Source of the DNA: an uncultured Treponema sp.
GTDB lineage: Bacteria > Spirochaetota > Spirochaetia > Treponematales > Treponemataceae
Reading direction: 5' to 3'
Length of the DNA stretch: 22,564 nt
Assembly (NCBI GenBank): GCA_938045195.1
Contig: CALINC010000093.1
Location: forward strand, 1 to 22,564
The notes under the pieces are model-generated. The model did no database searches, was not told the origin of the DNA, and was given only the letters and a program-made list of their open reading frames with translations. Positions within the stretch are counted from its first letter, which is position 1; each line of letters opens with the position of its first letter. The position numbers and the translations under genes were made by a program. Below are positions 7,179-15,020 of this stretch, piece by piece.

Positions 7179-8969
7179 ATGCATAAAAAAACAACCCTTC
7201 AAAAATTTATAGAGTATTATAAACCGTATCGATTTTTATTTTTCTTTGATTTGGTTTGTGCCTTCACGGTGTCGGCAATTGACCTTGTTTTTCCGCAGGT
7301 TATCCGGTATTTGACTCGTAAAATTCCTAATATACGGCAAGACGAAACAATGCACATAGGCGAAGCTGCCGTGAAACTTTTTAAAACGCATCAAATGGAA
7401 ATAATAAATTTAGGGCTTATCATTGGGGCAATTCTTCTTGCTCTGTATATTATAAAATACTTTGCGCAATATTTTATAATTTCGTGGGGACATATAATGG
7501 GGGCAAGAATGGAGCGCGATATGCGTAACGATTTATTTAATCACCTCCAAAGACTTTCATTTTCATATTATGATACACATAATACAGGCGATATGATTTC
7601 GAGAATTGTTTCAGACCTTTTTGATATTTCAGAGCTTGCACATCACGGCCCTGAAAACATTTTTATTTCGCTTACCAAAATAATCGGCTCGTTTATTTTC
7701 TTAATGTTTATCAATGTAAAGCTCACGCTTATTCTTATGCTGATAACTATTGTAATGTTTGTGTTCAGTTTTTATAAGAATAAAAAAATGCGCAAAATTT
7801 TTATGCTTAACAGAAAAACAATAGCGGGAATCAATTCGCAAGTACAAGATTCTCTTGCAGGTATAAGAGTTGTGCAATCTTTTGCAAATGAAGATTTGGA
7901 AAGTAAAAAATTTTACAAAGCAAATGAAGCATTTGTTCATTCAAAATATTTAAATTATATGCAAATGGGAAATTATTTTGCAGGAAACAGATTATTGGAG
8001 GGACTGTTTTTTGTGAGCATTGTACTTGCGGGAAGTTTTTTTGTTGCAATTGAAAATCTTACTGTTGCGGATTTAACAATTTACGTTTTATACATCAATA
8101 TTTATATCACACCGATAAATGTGCTTTTGGAATTTACCGAAATGTTTCAAAAAGGTTCCGCCGGTTTTAAACGCTTCTTAGAAATTATCGAAACCACTCC
8201 CGAAATTATCGAAAATAAAAATGCCGTTGAATTAAAAAATATCAATGGGAATATAAAATATGAAAACGTGGATTTCGGTTATGTTAAAGATGAATATATT
8301 TTAAAAAATATTTCCATAGATATTCCTGCAGGAAAAACCGTTGCACTTGTCGGTCCATCCGGCGGCGGAAAAACTACGATATGTTCTTTACTGCCGCGTT
8401 TTTATGATGTTAAAAACGGAAAAATTACAATTGACGGTAATGATATACGGAGCTTAACATTAAAATCATTACGTGAAAATATAGGAATTGTTCAACAGGA
8501 TGTTTATCTTTTCGGCGGAACAATAAAAGAAAACATAGCTTATGGAAAACCGGAAGCATCAGATGAAGAAATTATTGAAGCGGCAAAACACGCCCACATT
8601 CACGATTTTATTTTAAGTTTAAAAGACGGGTATGATTCTTATGTAGGAGAGCGCGGGGTTAGACTTTCAGGCGGGCAAAAACAACGCATTTCCATTGCCC
8701 GTGTGTTTTTAAAAAACCCGCCGATACTTATTTTAGACGAAGCAACTTCGGCACTTGATACGGAAAATGAAATTTTAATTCAAAAAGCTATTGAAGACCT
8801 TGCTGAAAACCGAACAACAATCGTTATTGCTCATCGCCTTTCTACAATTAGAAATGCCGACATTATTTTAGTTATTACCGATGACGGAATTGCAGAACAA
8901 GGTACACACGAAGAATTATTAAAACAAAACGGAATATATGCCAATTTGCGAAAGCTGGATCAATTTTAA
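7179..8969 (+). CDS. ABC exporter half-transporter (membrane domain fused to ATPase), MsbA/MdlB type
   Basis: This is 596 residues from the ATG at 7179, the usual length for a half-transporter that works as a dimer to export lipids, drugs or peptides. An N-terminal domain of about six membrane helices (to about residue 320) is followed by an ATPase with Walker A GPSGGGKTT (from residue 392), Q-loop VQQD, signature LSGGQKQR (496-503), Walker B ILILDEA (516-522) and the switch His (552). The open frame extends to an ATG at 7086, which would add 31 residues containing an extra hydrophobic stretch, but that part covers the palindromic control region and does not fit the family. No clear Shine-Dalgarno precedes either start. 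The hydrolase gene follows 26 bases later. The substrate cannot be told from sequence. Confidence 0.9.
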   Translation: MHKKTTLQKFIEYYKPYRFLFFFDLVCAFTVSAIDLVFPQVIRYLTRKIPNIRQDETMHIGEAAVKLFKTHQMEIINLGLIIGAILLALYIIKYFAQYFIISWGHIMGARMERDMRNDLFNHLQRLSFSYYDTHNTGDMISRIVSDLFDISELAHHGPENIFISLTKIIGSFIFLMFINVKLTLILMLITIVMFVFSFYKNKKMRKIFMLNRKTIAGINSQVQDSLAGIRVVQSFANEDLESKKFYKANEAFVHSKYLNYMQMGNYFAGNRLLEGLFFVSIVLAGSFFVAIENLTVADLTIYVLYINIYITPINVLLEFTEMFQKGSAGFKRFLEIIETTPEIIENKNAVELKNINGNIKYENVDFGYVKDEYILKNISIDIPAGKTVALVGPSGGGKTTICSLLPRFYDVKNGKITIDGNDIRSLTLKSLRENIGIVQQDVYLFGGTIKENIAYGKPEASDEEIIEAAKHAHIHDFILSLKDGYDSYVGERGVRLSGGQKQRISIARVFLKNPPILILDEATSALDTENEILIQKAIEDLAENRTTIVIAHRLSTIRNADIILVITDDGIAEQGTHEELLKQNGIYANLRKLDQF

Positions 8970-8995
8970 AAGATATAATATAAAAGAGGTAGAAT

Positions 8996-9910
8996 ATGCA
9001 AAATGAATTCCGTGATATTCACAAGTTAAAGAGGCAATTTAAAAAAACTACATTTTCTGTAAAAATTTCCGTAGAAGAATTGCGCAGTCAATTTGAAAAT
9101 ATTTTTTACTCACCGCATATTCCAAATCATGTGGAAATTTATGAAAAAGAATTTAAAGGAATCAAAACAGACATATTGCTTCCTGAGATGGCTGTTTCAG
9201 GAAGGGCAATTTTGTATGCACATGGCGGCTCGTTTATTTCAGGTTCGCGAAAATCATATCGAAGTTTTTGTGCGTCGCTTGCACACGAGTCTTCTTCCGC
9301 TTTGTATTTACCGGAATACCGGCTTGCTCCAGAATATCCTTTTCCTACGGCATTGGAAGATTTATATAATGTGTATGCGGCATTGATTGAAGCTGAAAAA
9401 ATAAATAATGACAATCTTATTCTTGCAGGCGATGGTGCCGGAGGTGCTTTAACAATTGCGCTTGTTCATTATTTAAAAACAAAAAATCTTCCACTGCCGG
9501 CGTTTATATTTTTAATGTCGCCATGGGCGGATTTGACATGCGCCGATGAAAACCTAAATATAAATAGAAAAAAAGATTTTGTATTTTCAAAGGACTCTCT
9601 TTTGCGTGCCGCAAAATTATATACGTATGAAAAAAATCTAACCAACGTCCTTGTTTCTCCGCTGCTCGGTTCATTTGAAAATTTCCCGCCGATATTTATC
9701 CAATGCGGAGGCAGCGAAATTCTTTTATCCGATTCCAAGAGGCTTAGTCAAAAAATTGAAAGCGCAGGCGGACATGCGGAATTACATGTCTACGATGGGT
9801 TATCGCATTTATTCCAAGCTTTACCGGATAATTTCGGCGATGCACATCTTGCCGTTGAAGCCGCAGGAAAAAAGATAAGCGGATTTTTTAATACTGACAA
9901 TGAAGAATAA
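8996..9910 (+). CDS. HSL-type alpha/beta hydrolase with Gly in place of the catalytic Ser
   Basis: This encodes 304 residues of the hormone-sensitive-lipase branch of alpha/beta hydrolases. It has the oxyanion motif HGGSF (76-80, usually HGGG), the YRLAPEYPFP segment (about 108-117) typical of the family, an acid region GGSEILLSDS (about 238-247) and the C-terminal His in YDGLSH (His271). The nucleophile elbow, GDSAGG in active members, reads GDGAGG (145-150): codon 9434-9436 is GGT instead of a Ser codon such as AGT. The protein is otherwise complete, so it is either an inactive homologue with another role or a recent one-base change. AGAGG sits shortly before the ATG. The gene is 26 bases behind the ABC exporter and is probably co-transcribed. 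Confidence 0.88.
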   Translation: MQNEFRDIHKLKRQFKKTTFSVKISVEELRSQFENIFYSPHIPNHVEIYEKEFKGIKTDILLPEMAVSGRAILYAHGGSFISGSRKSYRSFCASLAHESSSALYLPEYRLAPEYPFPTALEDLYNVYAALIEAEKINNDNLILAGDGAGGALTIALVHYLKTKNLPLPAFIFLMSPWADLTCADENLNINRKKDFVFSKDSLLRAAKLYTYEKNLTNVLVSPLLGSFENFPPIFIQCGGSEILLSDSKRLSQKIESAGGHAELHVYDGLSHLFQALPDNFGDAHLAVEAAGKKISGFFNTDNEE

Positions 9911-9915
9911 AATAT

Positions 9916-9939
9916 GCCGCTGATGTTATAATCAGCGGC
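9916..9939. terminator. Bidirectional hairpin terminator between convergent genes
   Basis: A perfect 9-bp stem (GCCGCTGAT 9916-9924 / ATCAGCGGC 9931-9939) has a 6-base loop. It lies between the stop codons of the hydrolase gene (+) and the membrane-anchored DUF4097 gene (-). T-rich but interrupted sequence follows on both strands. Confidence 0.7.
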
Positions 9940-9945
9940 GAACAT

Positions 9946-10914
9946 TTATTCTAAAAACCGTAAACTGACGTTGCCGATACCGCCTTTTACAGTAATAAAG
10001 TTATTAGTATTTGTCAGTTTTTCTTTATGCTGTGCAAAGAAAGAAGAGTGTGAGCGGTTATTTATCAATACTTCGCCTATGCCGGCACTAATATCAAAAC
10101 CGTAATCTTCTTCGGAACCGTCTATCGAAAATGAAACTGTTCCTATTCCGCCTTCTATTAAATTCATGCCGAAAATTTTTCCTTCCACATCAACTTTACC
10201 GATACCGGACTTTACCGTCATATTTGTTATATCAATATTTTTTAATGTAAGAGTTCCAACGCCGGCGTTGAGGCGACATGAAGTTTTTACCGTAAGCCCA
10301 TTAATATTCACGGTTCCTACTCCGCAATTTAAATTAAACCGTTCCGTTTGTAAATCGTTAAGATCGGCTTCGGAAACTCCGGCATCAATGACGACATCGC
10401 TAAAAGTCATATCTTTAGGTAAGTGCAGAATTATTTGAGGTGAAGGTTTATTAAATTTAATCCATGAATACTTCCAAAATTTTTCTTTAGTTTTATCCTC
10501 TACAATCAGTTTGGAATCTACAACTTTAATTACAAAATCTTCGTTTTTAATATTCTCAACACTGTATTCGGCACAACCGGAAGCCGCCCCCATATCTACT
10601 TTTATTGCACTTATTTTTGAAGTAATCAATAAGCTGTTTACATTTTGTAAAATTTCTATTTTACCTTTAAAAAAATTATCTGCTGCATAATCCATATCAG
10701 AATATCCTCCATCATTGTCAATATCATCATCGTCATCAAAAATATTTTTGAATATTTTAGCACCGAAAATATTTCTTTCTAATTTTTCAATGCGTTTATT
10801 TCTTGAAAAGTGTGCAGGAAAAAAATATTTCAACCTTCCGCCTAACATATATCCCGCCCAAATCAGTAATAAACCTATAAGAATAATTAAAATCGGTTTT
10901 TTCAAATTTCTCAT
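9946..10914 (-). CDS. Membrane-anchored DUF4097 repeat protein
   Basis: This encodes 322 residues. One N-terminal membrane segment (about residues 7-26) is followed by a basic stretch, an acidic run (FDDDDDIDND, about 59-68) and a DUF4097-type beta domain from about residue 95 to the end. Repeats of about 19-20 residues start with GVGT, GVGT, GIGK, GIGT, GIGE and GIGN, suggesting stacked beta-solenoid coils. The domain probably lies outside the cytoplasmic membrane, although orientation is not certain. AAGGA lies just before the start. It is the last gene of the padR operon, 24 bases after the small membrane protein gene. In Firmicutes, DUF4097 proteins often sit with PadR/DUF1700 genes and are linked to envelope stress; that role here is inference. 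Confidence 0.82.
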   Translation of the reverse strand: MRNLKKPILIILIGLLLIWAGYMLGGRLKYFFPAHFSRNKRIEKLERNIFGAKIFKNIFDDDDDIDNDGGYSDMDYAADNFFKGKIEILQNVNSLLITSKISAIKVDMGAASGCAEYSVENIKNEDFVIKVVDSKLIVEDKTKEKFWKYSWIKFNKPSPQIILHLPKDMTFSDVVIDAGVSEADLNDLQTERFNLNCGVGTVNINGLTVKTSCRLNAGVGTLTLKNIDITNMTVKSGIGKVDVEGKIFGMNLIEGGIGTVSFSIDGSEEDYGFDISAGIGEVLINNRSHSSFFAQHKEKLTNTNNFITVKGGIGNVSLRFLE

Positions 10915-10938
10915 AGTACTTCCTTTATTTTTTAAATA

Positions 10939-11127
10939 TCATTTAAGTAATTTTATAATTCCTAAAATTATTATTGCAGGAATTCCTATAATAAGAGCTC
11001 CTACAAAAATTAGCGGAATTAAAACAAATACAAGTTTAAATGCAATTGCAATGATGCCTCCGATAAAACCGAATACGGCACCGATAATTGCAAATAAAAT
11101 CACAAAAATTAAAAATGCAGTAATCAT
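10939..11127 (-). CDS. Small hydrophobic membrane protein (62 residues)
   Basis: From the ATG at 11127 this is 62 residues, nearly all Ile, Leu, Val, Phe, Gly and Ala, with two membrane segments and a short basic end (IIKLLK). GGAGG (minus strand, 11137-11133) lies 5 bases before this ATG. The alternative ATG at 11139 overlaps that ribosome binding site and is unlikely. The gene begins 15 bases after the DUF1700 membrane-protein stop, inside the padR operon. Its composition and position suggest a partner of the DUF1700/DUF4097 membrane proteins. No named family was recognised. Confidence 0.75.
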   Translation of the reverse strand: MITAFLIFVILFAIIGAVFGFIGGIIAIAFKLVFVLIPLIFVGALIIGIPAIIILGIIKLLK

Positions 11128-11142
11128 AATAACCTCCATCTC

Positions 11143-11673
11143 TTATATTTTTTTCACGAAAGCTGATATTCCGTGAATAATCCATGTTACAAACCGATAT
11201 AATAATTTTGTTGTACCGATTGCAATTAAAATTATACCTATTAACATAATCGCAGAACCGGGCCGAACAAACAACATTCCAACAGCAACTATCGATAAAA
11301 TTCCGCCGCCTAAAATCAATGCAAAAATTGCAATACACAAAGCAATGCAAAGCACAACCACAATGACCGTTAAAATGACTGCAAGGGGAATTGCAATAGG
11401 AGCGGCAAAGATACCAAGTATAGTAAACCATAATGCACGTAATCCGCCCCTCGCTGAACGCCTTGCACTTGAGGCTTCCTTTACGGCATAATCCGAAAGG
11501 ATTTTTGAAGCGATATGTGCAGGGCTTTTTAATTCTTTTATAACGTCTTGCTCATGTTCCTGCCCTGCTTCATCAAAATATTCTTCATAATATTTTATAG
11601 CTTCATATCTGTCTTGTTCAGGCAGTCTTTTTAGTCTCTCTTTTAATTCACATATAAATTCATTTCTAGTCAT
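11143..11673 (-). CDS. DUF1700 (HAAS) membrane protein
   Basis: This encodes 176 residues. The N-terminal part (about 1-65) is a charged helical HAAS/DUF1700 domain with the typical start MTRNEFICELKERLKRLP, a Y-EAIKYYEEYFDEAG segment and an SPAHIASKIL motif. The rest forms about three membrane helices (about residues 78-165). Its start codon follows the stop of the upstream gene with no gap (TAA-ATG), and the ribosome site GGAGA lies inside that gene's end, so expression is coupled. DUF1700 proteins commonly accompany PadR repressors and are thought to act in signalling or envelope homeostasis. The exact job is unknown. Confidence 0.85.
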   Translation of the reverse strand: MTRNEFICELKERLKRLPEQDRYEAIKYYEEYFDEAGQEHEQDVIKELKSPAHIASKILSDYAVKEASSARRSARGGLRALWFTILGIFAAPIAIPLAVILTVIVVVLCIALCIAIFALILGGGILSIVAVGMLFVRPGSAIMLIGIILIAIGTTKLLYRFVTWIIHGISAFVKKI

Positions 11674-12864
11674 TTAGTGTTCTCCACTTGTTGTTATTTT
11701 AACTTTACCGAAATTCGTAAAAATCCTAATGCGGTTTTCAGCATCGCTGTTTCCTATTTTTTTTGCGCCGTTATCGGTTTCGATAACTTCATCATTCAGC
11801 TTAAAAGATTTTTTTGCATATACTTTCATGCAATAATTATGTAAAGGTTCCGTCAACTCTAAATCAATCTTGCCTAATGAAGAATTAATTTCAGCACGGG
11901 ATTTTAATTGTCCTTGAATTCTAATCGAGCCTGCCCCCGCATTTATAAAACTGTCTTCCAAATTACAAGTCTTCATATCTATTTTTCCGGCACCGGTGTT
12001 AAAATTACCCTTATTGCATTTTAAGTTTTCGCAAGCAACACTGCCTGCTCCGGAATTTGCATGAATGTACTCCGCTTCTATATGCTTCATTATAATCGAA
12101 CCTGCTCCCGTAGAAGCGGATATTTTTTCTGCATTCATATTTTCAAGTTTAACCGAACCGGCTGAAGACTGTATTTTAACTATCTCAGTTTTTCCGGTTA
12201 TAAGACTTATCGCCCCTGCCGAGGTATTAAAATATATTTTTTCACATTCAAAATTTGAAATTGCAAAATTACCGCATGCAGTATAACCGGTTATTTTTTC
12301 AGCTTTTAAATCTTCAATCTTAATAGAACCTAATTGAATATTCAATTCGATTTGTTCCAAAGAAATTGTTTTTGGAATATAAATAATTATTTTCCGCTTT
12401 ACGGTTTCATCATAAACCTTATTAAAGTTTACATTTCTAAAAAAATCGGAAAACATTTTTTTGTGCATTGAAAATAATGGTCGCTCTTCAATAAATAATT
12501 CTCCTTCTATTGTTTTTACTTTTATGTCTTCTTGAGGAATATTTTCGGTTTTATACTCTATAACATCAGAGGCGAAATCTTTTTGTAAAATATAAACATA
12601 AGCAGAAGTAACATCAAGCCGTAAACTTGTAATTCTTTCTTGCACTTCTTTACAAAGACCGGTATTATCCGAAGTTTTATGAACGGAAAGAATTTCTTCT
12701 GCAAGTTTTCTAGGGTTTCCCAATTCCTCAATAACACTTGCGGTATTTTCTTCACCGGCATCTTCAAAATATTCTTTGTAAAATTGAAGTGTATTATCTC
12801 TATCTTCCTGCGTTAATCCGTACAGAGCATCCTGCAGCTCTTCTAAAAATTGTTCACGAGTCAT
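11674..12864 (-). CDS. HAAS/DUF1700 domain fused to a DUF4097 beta-solenoid
   Basis: This encodes 396 residues. Residues about 1-62 match the HAAS/DUF1700 domain of the neighbouring gene (MTREQFLEELQDAL, FYKEYFEDAGEE, ELGNPRKLAEEIL). Residues about 85-160 are a beta-rich linker. Residues about 167-330 contain nine successive repeats, nearly all exactly 19 residues, each opening with a short (S/G)-A-G-(S/A/K)-(I/V) type motif. No signal peptide or membrane segment is visible, so the protein is probably cytoplasmic or peripheral, unlike its two membrane neighbours. AGGAGAG precedes the ATG. It starts 15 bases after the padR stop. A scaffold or sensor role is inferred only from domain architecture and operon context. 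Confidence 0.85.
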   Translation of the reverse strand: MTREQFLEELQDALYGLTQEDRDNTLQFYKEYFEDAGEENTASVIEELGNPRKLAEEILSVHKTSDNTGLCKEVQERITSLRLDVTSAYVYILQKDFASDVIEYKTENIPQEDIKVKTIEGELFIEERPLFSMHKKMFSDFFRNVNFNKVYDETVKRKIIIYIPKTISLEQIELNIQLGSIKIEDLKAEKITGYTACGNFAISNFECEKIYFNTSAGAISLITGKTEIVKIQSSAGSVKLENMNAEKISASTGAGSIIMKHIEAEYIHANSGAGSVACENLKCNKGNFNTGAGKIDMKTCNLEDSFINAGAGSIRIQGQLKSRAEINSSLGKIDLELTEPLHNYCMKVYAKKSFKLNDEVIETDNGAKKIGNSDAENRIRIFTNFGKVKITTSGEH

Positions 12865-12879
12865 AATCTCTCCTTTTAT

Positions 12880-13194
12880 TTAAATGGCGGTGCCTTTAAA
12901 AATTTTATCTATTAAACTTTTATACGACTTCCATTCGTCGGTAAAAAGGTCATATTGCCGCATACCTGCATCGGTTATTCTGTAATACTTGCGGTTACGT
13001 CCGTCCACTTGAATGTCGTATGTTTTTAAATAACCGCTTGTTTGCAGCCGCCTAAGCACAGGGTACAGCGAAGACTCGGAAATAGGCATTAAATTTTTTA
13101 CATCTTGAGTAAGTTTATAACCGTAAGAATCTTCAGCCTTTAATAGTGCCAAAACACAGGCTTCAAGCAGTCCCGTATTTATTGAAAAAAGCAT
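12880..13194 (-). CDS. PadR-family transcriptional regulator
   Basis: This 104-residue protein (typical for short PadR proteins) has the winged helix signature: LLEACVLALLKAEDSYGYKL, then SSLYPVLRRLQTSGYL as the recognition helix, then RNRKYYRITDAG as the wing. It binds DNA as a dimer and usually represses its own operon. GGGAGG lies 4 bases before the ATG. It is the first gene of the operon and lies just below an inverted repeat that may be its operator. The inducing signal is unknown. Confidence 0.95.
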   Translation of the reverse strand: MLFSINTGLLEACVLALLKAEDSYGYKLTQDVKNLMPISESSLYPVLRRLQTSGYLKTYDIQVDGRNRKYYRITDAGMRQYDLFTDEWKSYKSLIDKIFKGTAI

Positions 13195-13212
13195 TTTACC
13201 TCCCGATACCGT

Positions 13213-13237
13213 ATTTCATCATATATAAAAATGAAAT
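13213..13237. promoter_or_regulatory. Inverted repeat ATTTCAT-N11-ATGAAAT, candidate PadR operator
   Basis: Two perfect 7-bp arms (13213-13219 and 13231-13237) are centred 18 bases apart, about two helical turns. They lie between the promoter and the padR start codon, where an autorepressor would block transcription. PadR sites in other bacteria are similarly spaced AT-rich inverted repeats. Binding by this PadR is inference. Confidence 0.5.
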
Positions 13238-13271
13238 GATATAGTTAATTTATTTATATTATAGCATCTAT

Positions 13272-13300
13272 ATATTATACAAAAAATAATATTATGTCAA
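13272..13300 (-). promoter_or_regulatory. Strong promoter of the padR-DUF1700-DUF4097 operon
   Basis: On the minus strand a perfect TTGACA (13300-13295) is followed after 17 bases by TAATAT (13277-13272). An overlapping TATAAT (13279-13274) gives a 15-base spacing. A second TATAAT lies at 13263-13258 without a matching -35. The leader would be about 70 bases and includes the inverted repeat. Confidence 0.6.
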
Positions 13301-13398
13301 GAGGAAATATAAAGAATTTTTAATATTTAATAGGATACCTCTAAAAACTCAGGCATGAGAATACGTTTAATATCATTGAAAACAATATAATTGCAGTT

Positions 13399-13860
13399 TT
13401 AAACAAATTGTAACACAACAAAGGCGGCAATAAAATATAAGCAGCCGGCGAGTACCCAGCTCCATCTGCCTTTTCTTTTCAATCGTTTTTCTTGTTGAAA
13501 GCCTTGATAATCCGTATCAACGCGGGCATCTCTATTCATAGTCATTCCATATTTTATGGTTTCTTTAACCTGCTTAATTCCAAATTGAAAAATATTGAAA
13601 AATCCTGCTTTGTTCACCAAAGATAAGCCGCCGCAACCAAGTAAAAATACGGAAGCAATAAACAAACCATTGCATATATGATACACAACAGGGCGGGAAT
13701 TCCCGCGTAAAGCAAGAAAAGTATATGAGCCTGAAATTACAAGCCCTATTCCGACGGCGATTATAAAGTCGGCAAGAGAATTCCCTCTGTTTTTTTTATC
13801 GGAAGAATCATCGGTTTCTATATTATTAACCAAAATTGTGTTATCTAATTTATTTCCCAT
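13399..13860 (-). CDS. DUF3899-like small membrane protein
   Basis: From the ATG at 13860 this is 153 residues. A polar N-terminus (about 1-27) is followed by membrane segments at about 30-50 and 62-82, a loop with the NKAGFFNIFQFGIKQ motif typical of DUF3899 proteins, a basic stretch (KRLKRKGR) and a last membrane segment (about 134-151). An upstream TTG (13872) lacks a ribosome site; GGAAA precedes the chosen ATG weakly. The gene follows the opp operon on the same strand, separated by a hairpin. No function is known for the family, and a link to peptide import is not supported beyond proximity. Confidence 0.72.
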   Translation of the reverse strand: MGNKLDNTILVNNIETDDSSDKKNRGNSLADFIIAVGIGLVISGSYTFLALRGNSRPVVYHICNGLFIASVFLLGCGGLSLVNKAGFFNIFQFGIKQVKETIKYGMTMNRDARVDTDYQGFQQEKRLKRKGRWSWVLAGCLYFIAAFVVLQFV

Positions 13861-13881
13861 ACGGTTTTCCAAAAATACGAA

Positions 13882-13917
13882 TACGGCAGCTTAGAATTAA
13901 TTTTCTAGGCTGCCGTA
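13882..13917 (-). terminator. Hairpin terminator at the end of the opp operon
   Basis: A 15-bp stem (13882-13896 / 13903-13917, with one G-T pair) has a 6-base loop. On the minus strand it is followed within five bases by a T-rich stretch (TATTTTT). It lies about 70 bases beyond the oppF stop. It could also serve as leader structure for the DUF3899-like gene that starts 22 bases later. Confidence 0.65.
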
Positions 13918-13988
13918 CAAGAAGTTGTATTATTTTATAGAATAAATCTTTTTAGTATAAATTTATCCTTAATTTCAAACTATCGTTA

Positions 13989-15020
13989 TCAGTTTGAGCT
14001 TTTCGTATATTTTTCATACTCTGCATCGTTGCATAATACCCAGTGTTTGTCACGGACTTCTCTAAAGGTGGGTTTATCCTTAGAATAGTCGTGAGCCAAT
14101 GCAGGTACATACACTTCACGCTTTCGGTTCCTTTCGGTGTTCGGATCCGGCACAGGTATTGCAGAAAGCAAAGCTCTTGTATACGGATGGAACGGGTGGG
14201 CAAAAAGCTCATCGGAATCCGCCAGCTCTACCATTCTACCGTAATACATAACGGCAATGCGGTCAGAGAAATACTTAACAACGGCAAGGTCGTGTGCAAT
14301 AAACAAAATAGTCAAATCCATGTCGCGGCGCAAATCATTTAAAAGATTGATAACCTGAGCCTGTACCGAAACGTCCAAAGCACTAATCGGTTCGTCTGCA
14401 ATGATAATTTCAGGTTTCATAACGATAGCCCGAGCAATACCGATTCGCTGTCTTTGTCCGCCTGAAAATTCATGCGGATAACGCTCGGCGTGTTCTGCAA
14501 CAAGACCGACTTGATTTAAGGAACGTTTTACCTCCTCATCAATCTTTTGTTTGTCCCTTTCACCGCGGATAATCATTCCTTCTCCGATGATTTCACGAAC
14601 CGTCATACGGGGGTCAAGAGAAGAAATCGGGTCTTGAAATATCATCTGAATATCATTCATAACCTCATTATAGCGGATGTTCTTCATCATTTTTTTATCG
14701 GCACGCAATTTTTTTTGAAGCTCTTCTACCCGTTTGGTATCACCGGCTGCTTTTGCCTGCTTTATCTCTTTTTTTAGAAACGGAATACCCGAATTGATAT
14801 GATTACCCTTATAGTATATATCACCGCCCGTAATTTCATAAAGCCCTATAATAGAACGTCCGATTGTAGTTTTTCCGCAGCCGGATTCTCCTACAATACC
14901 GAAAACTTCGCCTTTGCGGACATCAAAACTCACATTGTCAACGGCTTTAAGGTCTTTACCGTCAAGTTTAAAGTATTGCCTTAAATTTTGTACTCTCAAA
15001 ATCAGCTCATTATTGTTCAT
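13989..15020 (-). CDS. oppF: Oligopeptide ABC transporter ATPase OppF
   Basis: This 343-residue protein is the second ATPase of the peptide importer, on the cytoplasmic face. It has Walker A GESGCGKTT (44-52), Q-loop MIFQDP (Gln129), signature FSGGQRQR (185-192), Walker B IIIADEP (205-211), switch His243 and the OppD/F C-terminal HPFHPYTRALLSAIP region (275-289). Between Walker A and the Q-loop is an extra charged helical segment (about 80-122, containing KKEIKQAKAAGDTKRVEELQ), probably coiled coil. The C-terminus lacks the Cys-rich motif seen in many relatives and ends with a HDYSKDKP-type segment. The gene overlaps oppD by 11 bases. Confidence 0.95.
   Translation of the reverse strand: MNNNELILRVQNLRQYFKLDGKDLKAVDNVSFDVRKGEVFGIVGESGCGKTTIGRSIIGLYEITGGDIYYKGNHINSGIPFLKKEIKQAKAAGDTKRVEELQKKLRADKKMMKNIRYNEVMNDIQMIFQDPISSLDPRMTVREIIGEGMIIRGERDKQKIDEEVKRSLNQVGLVAEHAERYPHEFSGGQRQRIGIARAIVMKPEIIIADEPISALDVSVQAQVINLLNDLRRDMDLTILFIAHDLAVVKYFSDRIAVMYYGRMVELADSDELFAHPFHPYTRALLSAIPVPDPNTERNRKREVYVPALAHDYSKDKPTFREVRDKHWVLCNDAEYEKYTKSSN

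Noticed and set aside
10715..11176. 153-codon frame on the plus strand rich in Ile, Lys and Pro
   Set aside because: It is antisense to the DUF4097 and small membrane-protein genes, both of which have good ribosome sites and operon spacing.
11036..11431. Cysteine-rich 131-codon frame on the minus strand
   Set aside because: It is a shifted frame of the DUF1700 membrane-protein gene. Its Cys, Tyr and Asn richness comes from the out-of-frame reading of Ile/Ala/Val codons.
13345..13365. Terminator after the DUF3899-like gene
   Set aside because: CTCA-N4-TGAG with a short T-run on the minus strand has only a 4-bp stem, which occurs easily by chance.
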